In this document: positions 1 to 6,757 of the stretch, in pieces
Layout of the letters: each line of letters begins with the position of its first letter
How positions within the stretch are numbered: position 1 is the first letter of the stretch
Assembly: GCA_002279285.1 (NCBI GenBank)
Contig: NCBR01000083.1
Location: 1-14,348 of the forward strand
Direction: 5' to 3'
Source: Acidobacteria bacterium 37-71-11
GTDB lineage: Bacteria > Acidobacteriota > Thermoanaerobaculia > Thermoanaerobaculales > Thermoanaerobaculaceae
DNA length: 14,348 nucleotides
Made by a program: the position numbers and the translations under genes
The notes under the pieces: generated by a model
Seen by the model: only the letters and a program-made list of their open reading frames with translations
What the model was told of the DNA's origin: nothing
Databases searched by the model: none

Positions 1-1
1 G

Positions 2-51
2 CCCCGCTCGCATCCTCACATAGCCTCCGGCTATGCTCCGGTGCGGCGGGG
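2..51. repeat. REP-like imperfect palindrome
   Basis: The segment folds on itself. The inner arms CATAGCC (19-25) and GGCTATG (29-35) are perfect around a 3-base loop. The outer arms CCCCGC (2-7) and GCGGGG (46-51) are perfect. The middle pairs partly, with CGCA (9-12) facing TGCG (42-45). There is no T tract after it, so it is not a standard Rho-independent terminator. The size and design resemble REP/BIME-type dispersed intergenic palindromes. Whether it is repeated elsewhere in the genome cannot be seen here. Confidence 0.6.
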
Positions 52-190
52 TTCGCGCGCCTTGCGATAGGCCCAACGGCGGCGGCGCGGCTGCACGCCG
101 CAAGCGGCGAGACCCTGCCTGCCGATGGGGAACCCGTCTACGAGCGAGCTGCTCGAGGCCGCGCGGCCTGCGGCCGGCGCGGCCGGCCCT

Positions 191-232
191 GACCACTGAC
201 CACGGACCACGGACCACGGACCACTGACCACG
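191..232. repeat. Tandem heptamer array, six copies of GACCAC(T/G)
   Basis: Six exact 7-base units are joined without interruption. Each is GACCAC followed by T or G, in the order T,G,G,G,T,G. Seven is not a multiple of three, so the array shifts frame at each unit and is not a coding repeat. A related 7-base array occurs in the convergent gap at 5574-5594, on the complementary strand sense. The function is unknown. It may be a slippage-prone simple repeat or part of a dispersed intergenic element. Confidence 0.9.
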
Positions 233-284
233 TCTCTTCCGTGCCCGGTTCTTCCCTGCCAGCTTGTGATGTTTCGCAGCAAAG

Positions 285-313
285 TTGACGACTGACTCGC
301 CGTTCAATAGAGT
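285..313 (+). promoter_or_regulatory. Sigma-70-type promoter of the FadL/SGNH operon
   Basis: TTGACG (285-290) is followed by exactly 17 bases and TAGAGT (308-313). The -35 matches the consensus at five of six positions and the -10 keeps T1, A2 and T6. Transcription would start near 320, leaving a leader of about 42 bases that carries the ribosome binding site AAGGAG (350-355). This is the best promoter in the window and shares its TAGnnT form with two others. Confidence 0.6.
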
Positions 314-361
314 GATCTTCAACAACCCGCGACGACGGCGGATCAGGGGAAGGAGAGTGGC

Positions 362-1651
362 ATGAGAATGGCGAGACGGACAGGGCTTCTGGCGCTCGCA
401 GCGTGTCTGCTGCTGGTGCCGGCCGCAAGCCACGGAGCGGGTTTCGCGCTCTTCGAGCACGGCGCCCGCGCGGTGGCGCTCGGCGGCGCGTTCGGGGCGA
501 CGGCGGACGACCCAACCGCGATCTACTTCAACCCCGCGGGCATCGCGTTCCTGCAGGGCACGCAGGTTGCGATGGGCGTCTACTTCATCACCGAGTCGAG
601 CAAAATGTACGGTGCCAACCCGTACCCGGGCCAGGGGTACAGGGCGGAGATGAAGAGCCAGATCTTTTACCCGCCGCACTTCTACCTCACGGGCGAGTTG
701 ACGCCCAACCTGCACTGGGGCTTCGGCGCCTACGCACCGTTCGGCCTCGGCACCTGGTGGCCGAACGAGTACGCCGGCAAGTACATCAGCAAGCGGATCG
801 GCATCCAGGTTTTCAACATCAACCCGACGCTGTCGTACAAGCTGACCGACAACCTGGCGGTCGCGGCCGGCGTCGACTACTTCTACTCGGCGCTCGACCT
901 CACGCGCTCGATCGGCGTGATCAACCCGTACACGCAGCAGGCCGCCGAGGTCGGGCAGGTGCACCTGTACACCGACTACAAGGGCGGCTGGGGCTGGAAC
1001 GTCGGTCTGCTCGGCAAGCTCGGCGGCGGCTTCTCGATCGGCGCGACCTACCGCTCGAACGTGAAGGTCAACTACACCGGCAAGGCGTCATTCACCCAGT
1101 TCGCGACGGGCTACCCTGACTTCGACGCGATCGTCGGGAGCCAGGTGCCGTTCGGCCACAAGGTGGGCGCCAAGACCTCGATCAAGTTCCCCGACGAGGT
1201 GCGCGTCGCGCTCGCCTGGCACGGGCAGAAGTGGGGGATCGAGGGCGACGTCATCCGCATGGGGTGGTCGAGCTTCAAGAGCCTCGCGATCGACATGCCC
1301 AGCGAGCCGGCGCTGTCGGAGGTCCGTCCCGAGGACTACAAGGACTCCAACAGCTACCGCCTCGGCGTCGAGTACAAGGCATCGCCGTCGCTGGCGTGGC
1401 AGATCGGGGCGCTGTACGACAAGAGCCCGGTGCCCACGATCTCGGTGTCGCCGCTGCTGCCGGACGCCGACCGCAGGGGCGCCAGCATCGGCGCCTCGAT
1501 CGGCCTCACCCCCAAGACGCGCCTCGACGTAAGCTACATGTACCTGAAGTTCAAGGACCGCAGCACGCAGGGGATGAACTACGACAACTACGAGGGCACC
1601 TACAAGACCACGGCGAACCTGTTCGGCTTCACCGTGGTGCACAGGTTCTAG
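362..1651 (+). CDS. FadL/OmpP1/TodX-family outer-membrane transport protein
   Basis: This is a predicted outer-membrane beta-barrel for long-chain fatty acids or other hydrophobic compounds. The 429-residue protein opens with a basic, then hydrophobic signal peptide, with likely cleavage after ASHG near residue 25. The mature N-terminus would begin AGFALFEHGAR, matching the AGF start typical of mature FadL. It is followed by the DPTAIYFNPAGIAFL segment, with the family's conserved NPA in the hatch region. The rest alternates polar and hydrophobic residues with many aromatics and ends in VVHRF, a C-terminal aromatic residue expected of barrels assembled by the BAM machinery. Length is usual for the family. 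The start is set by AAGGAG at 350-355, six bases before the ATG. A second ATG two codons later is possible. It is co-transcribed with the SGNH hydrolase 10 bases downstream. The substrate cannot be read from the sequence. Confidence 0.93.
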   Translation: MRMARRTGLLALAACLLLVPAASHGAGFALFEHGARAVALGGAFGATADDPTAIYFNPAGIAFLQGTQVAMGVYFITESSKMYGANPYPGQGYRAEMKSQIFYPPHFYLTGELTPNLHWGFGAYAPFGLGTWWPNEYAGKYISKRIGIQVFNINPTLSYKLTDNLAVAAGVDYFYSALDLTRSIGVINPYTQQAAEVGQVHLYTDYKGGWGWNVGLLGKLGGGFSIGATYRSNVKVNYTGKASFTQFATGYPDFDAIVGSQVPFGHKVGAKTSIKFPDEVRVALAWHGQKWGIEGDVIRMGWSSFKSLAIDMPSEPALSEVRPEDYKDSNSYRLGVEYKASPSLAWQIGALYDKSPVPTISVSPLLPDADRRGASIGASIGLTPKTRLDVSYMYLKFKDRSTQGMNYDNYEGTYKTTANLFGFTVVHRF

Positions 1652-1661
1652 GGAGGCGACA

Positions 1662-3137
1662 ATGAGACACGCACGCAAGGCTCTGCTCCTGGGTCTCGCG
1701 GCCGCCCTCGTGGGGGGCGCCGCGTCGGCCCAGCAGGTGGATTTCTCGAGGTATGTGGCACTGGGTGACAGCTTGACCGCGGGAGTCGTCTCCAACGGTT
1801 CGGTCGAATCCAATCAAAAGAATTCGTACCCGGCGTTGATCGCGCGGCAGGCCGGCGTCGCGACATTCCAACAGCCGCTGGTGAGCGCCCCTGGGCTGCC
1901 GCCTCTATTGCAGCTCGTGGCACTCAACATCACGCCGCTCGGTGTGAGCCCGGACATCGAGATGGCGCCTGGCATGGGTGCACCGCTGAACGCGACGCTG
2001 CCCACCCCGTACAACAACCTTGGCGTGGACGGATTCAGCAGCACCGATGTGCTCACACGGACCGGCAATATACAGAACTTTGCCGCCGATCTCCAGGCCT
2101 ATGCAGCCGGGAAGACTGGCAAGGCCCCGGCGTTTGCCGACCTTGTGTTGCGGTTCCCGGTCTTTCCGGGTACCAGCACACCTGCGACGGCCCTGGCGCA
2201 GGCGATCGCGCTCCAGCCGACCTTCGTCACCGCTTGGATTGGGGCAGACGACGTCCTCGGCACCGTGCTCACGGGCGTGGTATTGGACGGCGTCACCATG
2301 ACGCCTGCGGCCGTGTTCCAGAGCAACTACACGACGATCTTGGGTGCGCTGCGCCAGGCGAGTCCGAACGCGCCAATCGTGGTCGGCAACATTCCCGATG
2401 TCGAGACAATCCCGTTTGTGACGACGATCAAGCCCTACATCGTCAACCCAGCCACTGGTACCCATATCCCGTTGCTCGGCGAAAATGGGCCGCTCACCGA
2501 GCAGGACTACGTCACCTTGCTCGCCTCCCCTCTTCTCGCCAAGGGGATTGGTATTCCGGCTGCCGCCGGTGGGACCGGCCAGCCCCTTCCGGAGGGCTCT
2601 GTTGATGCCACCGGGTTGCACTCCGGTGTCGTTCTAAGGGCCGCCGAGATCTCGGCGATTAAGGCCCGCACCGCCGACCTCAACGGGATCATCAGCGCGG
2701 TGGCCGCACAGGTCGGCGCCAAGGTCGTCGACTTCAACGCCATCCTCGCCGATTTGAAGACCAATGGGAGAATCGTAGGTGGAATCAAGCTGACCAGCGA
2801 CTTCCTAACGGGAGGAATCTTCTCCTACGATGGTGTGCATCCACAGTCGCTCGGCTACGCGATCATCGCCAACGAGTGGATCAAGGTGATCAACGCCGGC
2901 TTCGGGACGAAACTCCCCGAGGTCAGCTTGCGCCCATTCCTCGATGGTGGCGGGGTCGTGACCACAACGAGTGTCCTTGCCGCCAACGTGGTCCTCTCGC
3001 AGGCGGCGGCGGTGGCGATGGTGAAGGCATATGCCCCATACGCTCTCACCGACAAGCTGGAGGTCGGCACCCGGGTGATCCGCCGCCACATCGCGGAGCA
3101 GCCGGACCGCGTCCCGGTCGGCCAGATCAACCCGTAG
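1662..3137 (+). CDS. Exported SGNH/GDSL-family hydrolase (esterase/lipase-like)
   Basis: A 491-residue serine hydrolase with an N-terminal signal peptide (cleavage probably after ASA, residue 23), so it acts in the periplasm or outside the cell. Block I is YVALGDSLTAG with nucleophile S37. Block II is the NNLGVDGFSS segment (G121). Block III is GADD at 194-197, where the family normally has GxND. Block V is DGVH with D390 and H393. It is longer than compact SGNH enzymes because of a large insert between blocks III and V and about 100 residues after the catalytic His, containing an alanine/valine-rich helix-like stretch. GGGAGG (1651-1656) decides the start. It follows the FadL-type gene by 10 bases, which suggests release of acyl chains or similar products for uptake. 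The substrate is unknown. Codon choice is visibly less G/C-biased than in neighbouring genes. Confidence 0.9.
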   Translation: MRHARKALLLGLAAALVGGAASAQQVDFSRYVALGDSLTAGVVSNGSVESNQKNSYPALIARQAGVATFQQPLVSAPGLPPLLQLVALNITPLGVSPDIEMAPGMGAPLNATLPTPYNNLGVDGFSSTDVLTRTGNIQNFAADLQAYAAGKTGKAPAFADLVLRFPVFPGTSTPATALAQAIALQPTFVTAWIGADDVLGTVLTGVVLDGVTMTPAAVFQSNYTTILGALRQASPNAPIVVGNIPDVETIPFVTTIKPYIVNPATGTHIPLLGENGPLTEQDYVTLLASPLLAKGIGIPAAAGGTGQPLPEGSVDATGLHSGVVLRAAEISAIKARTADLNGIISAVAAQVGAKVVDFNAILADLKTNGRIVGGIKLTSDFLTGGIFSYDGVHPQSLGYAIIANEWIKVINAGFGTKLPEVSLRPFLDGGGVVTTTSVLAANVVLSQAAAVAMVKAYAPYALTDKLEVGTRVIRRHIAEQPDRVPVGQINP

Positions 3138-3161
3138 CGACCGCTCACATCGCACTGTTTC

Positions 3162-3183
3162 GGGGCCACCTTCGGGTGGCCCC
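3162..3183 (+). terminator. Rho-independent-type terminator after the SGNH hydrolase gene
   Basis: A perfect 9-bp stem, GGGGCCACC (3162-3170) pairing with GGTGGCCCC (3175-3183), is closed by a stable TTCG tetraloop and followed by TTTCATT. It lies 25 bases after the stop codon and separates the lipid operon from the oxidase operon. The T tract is short, but the stem is very strong. Confidence 0.85.
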
Positions 3184-3224
3184 TTTCATTGTGCGCGCGG
3201 CCGTTCTCTGGGGCGCGGGGATGG

Positions 3225-3230
3225 TAGGAT
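3225..3230 (+). promoter_or_regulatory. Candidate -10 box for the bd-like oxidase operon
   Basis: TAGGAT matches the TAnnAT core of a sigma-70 -10 element. No good -35 is visible 16-18 bases upstream (CGTTCT at the 17-base position). The predicted start near 3237 would give a 33-base leader containing the purine-rich ribosome binding site at 3253-3264. It lies just after the upstream terminator, where a promoter is needed. Confidence 0.4.
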
Positions 3231-3269
3231 TGCGCCAGCGTCCGGTCAGTTTGGAGAGAGGGGGCGGGA

Positions 3270-4469
3270 GTGGACTATCCGATCTGGAACCTCGCGATGG
3301 GCGGGGGCGTGCTGATCGGGATCGTGGCGATCACCCACGTCCTCGTCTCGCACTTCGCGGTCGGCGGCGGTCTCGCGATCGCGGTCATCGAGACGCTCGC
3401 CGTCAGACGCCGCAACCCGGCGTTGCGCGCCTTGGCCAAGCGCAGCTCGCTCATGCTGATCCTGGTCTCGACGGTGTTCGGTGCGATCTCCGGCGTCGGC
3501 ATCTGGGTGACGATCGGCCTCGTCCAGCCCGCGGCCACCTCCGCCCTGATCCACAACTACGTCTGGGGGTGGGCGGCGGAGTGGGGTTTCTTCATCCTCG
3601 AGGTGGTGACCGCGCTGCTCTACTACGCCACCTGGGACAAGGTGCGGCCGCGGACGCACCTCGTGATCATCTGGCTGTACGCCTTCGCCGCCTACATGTC
3701 GCTGGTGATCATCCAGGGGATCCTCTCGTTCATGCTCACCCCCGGGCGCTGGCTCGAGACGCACTCGTTCTGGGACGGCATCTTCAACCCCAGCTACCTC
3801 CCCGGCCTCGTGCTGCGGACCGGCATCTGCCTCTTCCTCGCCGGCGCCTACCTGACGCTCGCGGCGTTGCGCGAGTCCGACCGCCAGGCGCGGGTGCCGA
3901 TGATCCGCTTGCTCGCGGGGTTCCAGATCGCCGGCATCCTCCTCGCCTACGGCGGCTACCGCTGGTGGGAGCACGTGCTGCCCGGCTCGGTGCGGGCGAT
4001 CTTCCTGGGCGCCAACCCGCTCCTCGCCCGCAAGCCGTTCGTGATCCGCGACTTCATGTTCTCCAACGGGATCTTGATCAGCGAAATCCAGGATCTCGAC
4101 CAGCGCGGCGTGCTCGCCAAGGCGGTCTGGGCCGCGCGCGGCAGCGACGCCAGCCAGGAGGCGAAAGGACGCGCGGTGTTCCGGGCCGAGTGCGCCTCCT
4201 GCCACACCATCGACGGCTACCTCTCGATCCGGAAACTCGTGGCCCCGGTCGATCCCGACATGCTCAACGGGATTCTCGGCACGATGCGCGAGGAGGGGAA
4301 CGAGTACGTCACCGGGACGTACACGCACCAGGGGCACGTCGCAACCGACAAGCTCGACTACCCGCTGATGCCGCCCCTGGTGGGGACCGCCGCTGAGCAG
4401 GAGGCGCTGGCAGCCTACCTGCTGACGCTGAAGCCGTCGCACGTCGCGGAGGCGAGCCATGCCAACTAG
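3270..4469 (+). CDS. Cytochrome bd-like oxidase subunit I with C-terminal heme c domain
   Basis: A 399-residue inner-membrane protein. The first about 240 residues form a bundle of roughly six to seven hydrophobic helices. Features resembling CydA are histidines H23 and H28 in helix 1 (THVLVSHFAVGGG) and the acidic pair E104 and E111 in WAAEWGFFILE, plus a QGILSFMLTPG segment (149-159). Residues from about 295 are soluble and carry a c-type heme motif, C308-A-S-C311-H312, with M367 in LMPPL as a likely sixth ligand. Classical CydA has no heme c. Published surveys of the bd superfamily describe families with a cytochrome c motif (called OR-C), and I think this is one. It probably receives electrons through the heme c and reduces oxygen, but the donor and reaction are inferred. 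The GTG start follows GGAGAGAGGGGG. It overlaps the next gene by 11 bases. Confidence 0.8.
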   Translation: MDYPIWNLAMGGGVLIGIVAITHVLVSHFAVGGGLAIAVIETLAVRRRNPALRALAKRSSLMLILVSTVFGAISGVGIWVTIGLVQPAATSALIHNYVWGWAAEWGFFILEVVTALLYYATWDKVRPRTHLVIIWLYAFAAYMSLVIIQGILSFMLTPGRWLETHSFWDGIFNPSYLPGLVLRTGICLFLAGAYLTLAALRESDRQARVPMIRLLAGFQIAGILLAYGGYRWWEHVLPGSVRAIFLGANPLLARKPFVIRDFMFSNGILISEIQDLDQRGVLAKAVWAARGSDASQEAKGRAVFRAECASCHTIDGYLSIRKLVAPVDPDMLNGILGTMREEGNEYVTGTYTHQGHVATDKLDYPLMPPLVGTAAEQEALAAYLLTLKPSHVAEASHAN

Positions 4470-5546
4470 CCTGATCCCCGCCCTCGACCCGGCGCCGCTG
4501 CCGGGACCGCCCTGGCTGTTTCAGGTGTTGTGGGTGCTGACGTTCTTCATCCACATCGTGTTCGTCAACACGGTGCTCGGGGGCACGCTGCTGGCCGCAC
4601 TCGCGGGTCTCATGCGCGACGGGCGGCGCGAGACGCGGACGCTGTTCGTCGAGGTCAACTCGTGGGCGATCTCGCTGGCGATCACGTTCGCGATCGCTCC
4701 GCTGCTGTTCATCCAGGTCGTGCTCGGGCGCTTCTTCTACACCGCGACGATCCTGGTGGCGTGGGCGTGGCTCGGCATGCTCGTCCTGCTCACGGTCGGC
4801 TATTACCTGAACTACATCGCCAAGTTCCGCCTGCGCGCCGGCAAGGGGGTGGGGGCCGTGCTGGTGGTCGAGGCGGCGTGCTTCCTGGCGATCGCCGGCA
4901 TCCAGGTGACCGTCAACCTCCTGCACATGCAGCCCTGGTGGCCGACAACGCCTGGGCCGCGCTTTCTGACCGTACGTTCGCGCCGCGCTACCTGCACTTC
5001 CTGCTCGCCGCGGTGGCGATGGCCGGCGCGCTCGCCGCCTGGGTCGCCGTGCGCCGGGCCGCGAAGGGCGGCGACGCCGCCGCGTGCCGGGGGATGGCCC
5101 GGTTCGGCATCCGCGCGGCGCTCATGGCGACGCTGTTCCAGCTCGTGGACGGCTTCTGGCTCCTGCTCGCGCTGCCCGAGGAGGTGCTGCGGGCGTTCAT
5201 GCGCGGCGGCGCGGTCACGATGGCGCCGCTCGGCATCGGCATCATGGCCGGGGTGTTCCTGCTCGTCGTCCTGGCCGGGATCTCCGACCCGCTGGCGCAG
5301 CCGGCCAGGGTGCGGCACGTGGCGGAGCTGGTGGTCGGGGCGATGATGTTCATGATCGTCACGCGGCACCAGCTCCGGGACTTCTACCTGGCGTCCTCAC
5401 GGGCCGGGGAGCATGTGGCGGTGGCGCCCCAGATGGGGCCGCTCGCGCTGTTCCTCGGGGTGTTCGTGCTGTGCATCGGGCTGATGGTTTGGGCGCTCGT
5501 GCGGGCCGCCAAGGACCGCCCCGCGCCCGGCGAGGGTGCCGCGTAA
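4459..5546 (+). CDS. Second, CydA-paralogous subunit of the bd-like oxidase, frameshifted
   Basis: This is a membrane protein of about 362 residues once an apparent one-base loss near 4936-4944 is repaired. The first half reads in the frame of the ATG at 4459 (GGAGG at 4448-4452) to about residue 161. The second half continues in the -1 frame, from ADNAWAALSDRTFAPRYLHF to a TAA at 5544-5546. It resembles its upstream neighbour along its length. H32-x4-N37-x3-GG matches H23-x4-H28-x3-GG. PRYLHF...LPEEVLRAFMRG matches PSYLPG...LPGSVRAIFLG. There is no CxxCH, so the heme c sits only on subunit I. The 11-base overlap with subunit I points to a two-subunit complex. I read the shift as a sequencing or assembly error, or a very recent mutation, because both halves keep good coding character. 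The original product is probably a bd-family helper subunit in place of CydB. Its exact role is unknown. Confidence 0.72.
4936..4944 (+). other. Frameshift site in the second oxidase subunit gene
   Basis: The frame that starts at 4459 reads QPWWPTTPGP here and then loses similarity to the neighbouring subunit. The -1 frame takes over as ADNAWAALSDRTF. Adding one G to the GG at 4940-4941 restores a continuous reading (QPWWADNAWAAL). A short G run next to CC is a typical place for a base-calling or assembly slip. No slippery heptamer of the X-XXY-YYZ type is visible, so programmed frameshifting is unlikely. Confidence 0.75.
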
Positions 5547-5573
5547 GAGGCCGGGCGCCGGGGAAGCAAGAAC

Positions 5574-5594
5574 GTGGGTCGTGGATCGTGGGTC
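5574..5594. repeat. Three-copy heptamer array GTGG(G/A)TC in the convergent gap
   Basis: Three joined 7-base units, GTGGGTC, GTGGATC and GTGGGTC, lie 27 bases after the oxidase operon stop codon. The period and the GTGG...TC core resemble the complement of the array at 191-232 (GTGGTC plus one base). This suggests one family of intergenic heptamer repeats in this genome. No function can be assigned. Confidence 0.8.
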
Positions 5595-5606
5595 GTGCAA
5601 GAAGGT

Positions 5607-5662
5607 GAAGAGGTCGCGGAAGGACAGAGCCCGCAGACCGATCTCTCGTGTCTTCCCTCTTC
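5607..5662. terminator. Weak inverted repeat between convergent genes
   Basis: GAAGAGG (5607-5613) and CCTCTTC (5656-5662) are perfect inverted arms, with further partial pairing inside (GGAAG at 5618-5622 with CTTCC at 5652-5656). The loop is long and there is no T tract on either strand, so this is a poor intrinsic terminator. It is the only structure in the 129-base gap placed to end transcription from both sides. Confidence 0.25.
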
Positions 5663-5675
5663 CTGAGTGCTTCGC

Positions 5676-6725
5676 CTACCGGCTCACGACCTGGCGCGCC
5701 GCCACGAGGGCGGCTTCGACGTCGGTGGCGGTGACCTCGTAGTGCGTCACCATCCGCACCTCGGTGGCGCCGAAGGCGCCGCACGCCACGCCGCGCTCGG
5801 TCAGGCCCGCCACGAACCGCTGCGCCGGGGAAAGCGCCGGGTCGCCGGGGACCCTGTCCGCGCGCAGCTTGAACACCACGATGTTGGTCTGGACGCGGGC
5901 GGGGTCGATCTCGACCGCCGTGAGCTCGGCGAGTCCCTCGGCGAGGCGCCTGGCGTGGGCGTGGTCCTCGGGGAGGCGATCCACCATCTCCGTGAGCGCG
6001 ACGATGCCGGCGGCCGCCACGACGCCGATCTGGCGCATCCCGCCGCCGAAGAGCTTGCGCACCCGCACCGCCTCCTCGATCAGCTCGCGCGAGCCGCACA
6101 GCATCGAGCCCACCGGCGCCGCGAGCCCCTTCGACAGGCAGAACATCACGGTGTCGCAGCCCTTGCCCAGTTCGGCCGCTGTGGTGCCGAGGGCGGCGGC
6201 GGCGTTGAAGATGCGGGCGCCGTCGAGGTGCACCGCCAGGTCGTGGGCGTGCGCCACCTGGGCCAGCGCGCGGGTGCGCGCCGCGTCCATCGGCAGCCCG
6301 GACCACAGGTTGTGGGTGTTCTCGAGCGCCAGCAGGCGCGTCGGCGTCCGGTACGAGACGTTGGGCGCGATCGCGGCCTCGACCTGCTCCGGCTCGAGCA
6401 GTCCGTTCTCGGTCACGATCGGCCGCGGCAGCGCTCCCGACCACACCGCCATCGCGCCCATCTCGAAGTTGGCGATGTGGCCGCGCGCCTCGATGATGAC
6501 CTCGCTGCCCGGCTTCGTGTGGAGGTGGACGGCGACCTGGTTGCCCATCGTTCCCGTCGGCACGAACAGGGCGGCCGGGAAGCCGAGGGTGGCGGCGGCC
6601 AGTTCTTCGAGGCGGCGCGCCGTCGGGTCCTCGCGGTAGACGTCGTCGCCGACCTCGGCGGCGGTCATGGCGCGGCGCATCGATGGGGTGGGGCGGGTCA
6701 CGGTGTCGGAGCGGAGGTCGATCAT
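5676..6725 (-). CDS. ltaE: Low-specificity L-threonine aldolase
   Basis: A PLP-dependent fold-type I enzyme that cleaves L-threonine and L-allo-threonine to glycine and acetaldehyde in the cytoplasm. The 349 residues match the family's length. Visible landmarks are the N-terminal MIDLRSDTVTRPT, PTGTMGNQ near residue 56 (cofactor phosphate binding), H83 in RGHIANFE (stacks on the PLP ring), HLDGARIF with D168 and R171, and the Schiff-base lysine K199 in FCLSKGLAAPVGS. All key residues appear intact. It is transcribed alone on the minus strand, convergent with the oxidase operon and divergent from the M16 peptidase with only 32 bases between start codons. No Shine-Dalgarno sequence precedes the ATG, and a TATCAT box sits 7 bases ahead, so the mRNA may be leaderless. 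Related aldolases of this fold differ in stereospecificity, so the exact substrate preference is not proven. Confidence 0.93.
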   Translation of the reverse strand: MIDLRSDTVTRPTPSMRRAMTAAEVGDDVYREDPTARRLEELAAATLGFPAALFVPTGTMGNQVAVHLHTKPGSEVIIEARGHIANFEMGAMAVWSGALPRPIVTENGLLEPEQVEAAIAPNVSYRTPTRLLALENTHNLWSGLPMDAARTRALAQVAHAHDLAVHLDGARIFNAAAALGTTAAELGKGCDTVMFCLSKGLAAPVGSMLCGSRELIEEAVRVRKLFGGGMRQIGVVAAAGIVALTEMVDRLPEDHAHARRLAEGLAELTAVEIDPARVQTNIVVFKLRADRVPGDPALSPAQRFVAGLTERGVACGAFGATEVRMVTHYEVTATDVEAALVAARQVVSR

Positions 6726-6731
6726 GGCGGG

Positions 6732-6738
6732 TATGATA
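6732..6738. promoter_or_regulatory. Shared symmetric -10 element of a divergent promoter pair
   Basis: The sequence TATGATA reads TATGAT on the plus strand (6732-6737) and TATCAT on the minus strand (6738-6733). Both are five of six matches to TATAAT. Predicted starts are about 6744 rightward (14-base leader holding GGAGAG) and about 6726 leftward (one base before the aldolase ATG). No clear -35 is seen for either direction. One element may thus serve both the threonine aldolase and the M16 peptidase. Confidence 0.5.
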
Positions 6739-6757
6739 GCGGCTCGGAGAGTCGAGC

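Larger units (their letters stand above)
1..361. other. Non-coding left flank
   Basis: No credible gene lies here. The short open frames in this interval have no recognisable domain and overlap repeats. The stretch holds a palindrome at its left end (2-51), a very GC-rich segment without recognised content (52-190), a six-copy heptamer array (191-232), and the promoter and ribosome binding site of the first gene (285-355). The left part may continue a repeat element that begins outside the window. Confidence 0.7.

Noticed and set aside
31..282. Small open frames across the heptamer array
   Set aside because: Their repetitive translations (WSVV or TDHGPRT type) come directly from the 7-base repeat. 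No ribosome binding site or domain supports them.
2876..4396. 506-codon plus-strand frame spanning the terminator and the oxidase gene
   Set aside because: It runs through a strong terminator and a promoter region and encodes arginine/proline-rich low-complexity sequence. It is a shadow of the real genes on either side.
3246..4460. Long minus-strand open frame opposite the oxidase subunit I gene
   Set aside because: It is a composition artefact. The translated product is D/E/R/H-rich without any recognisable fold, while the plus strand encodes clear membrane helices and a CxxCH motif.
4930..4950. Programmed -1 ribosomal frameshifting in the second oxidase subunit gene
   Set aside because: There is no slippery heptamer, no obvious downstream pseudoknot, and no functional reason for two products. 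A missing G is the simpler explanation.
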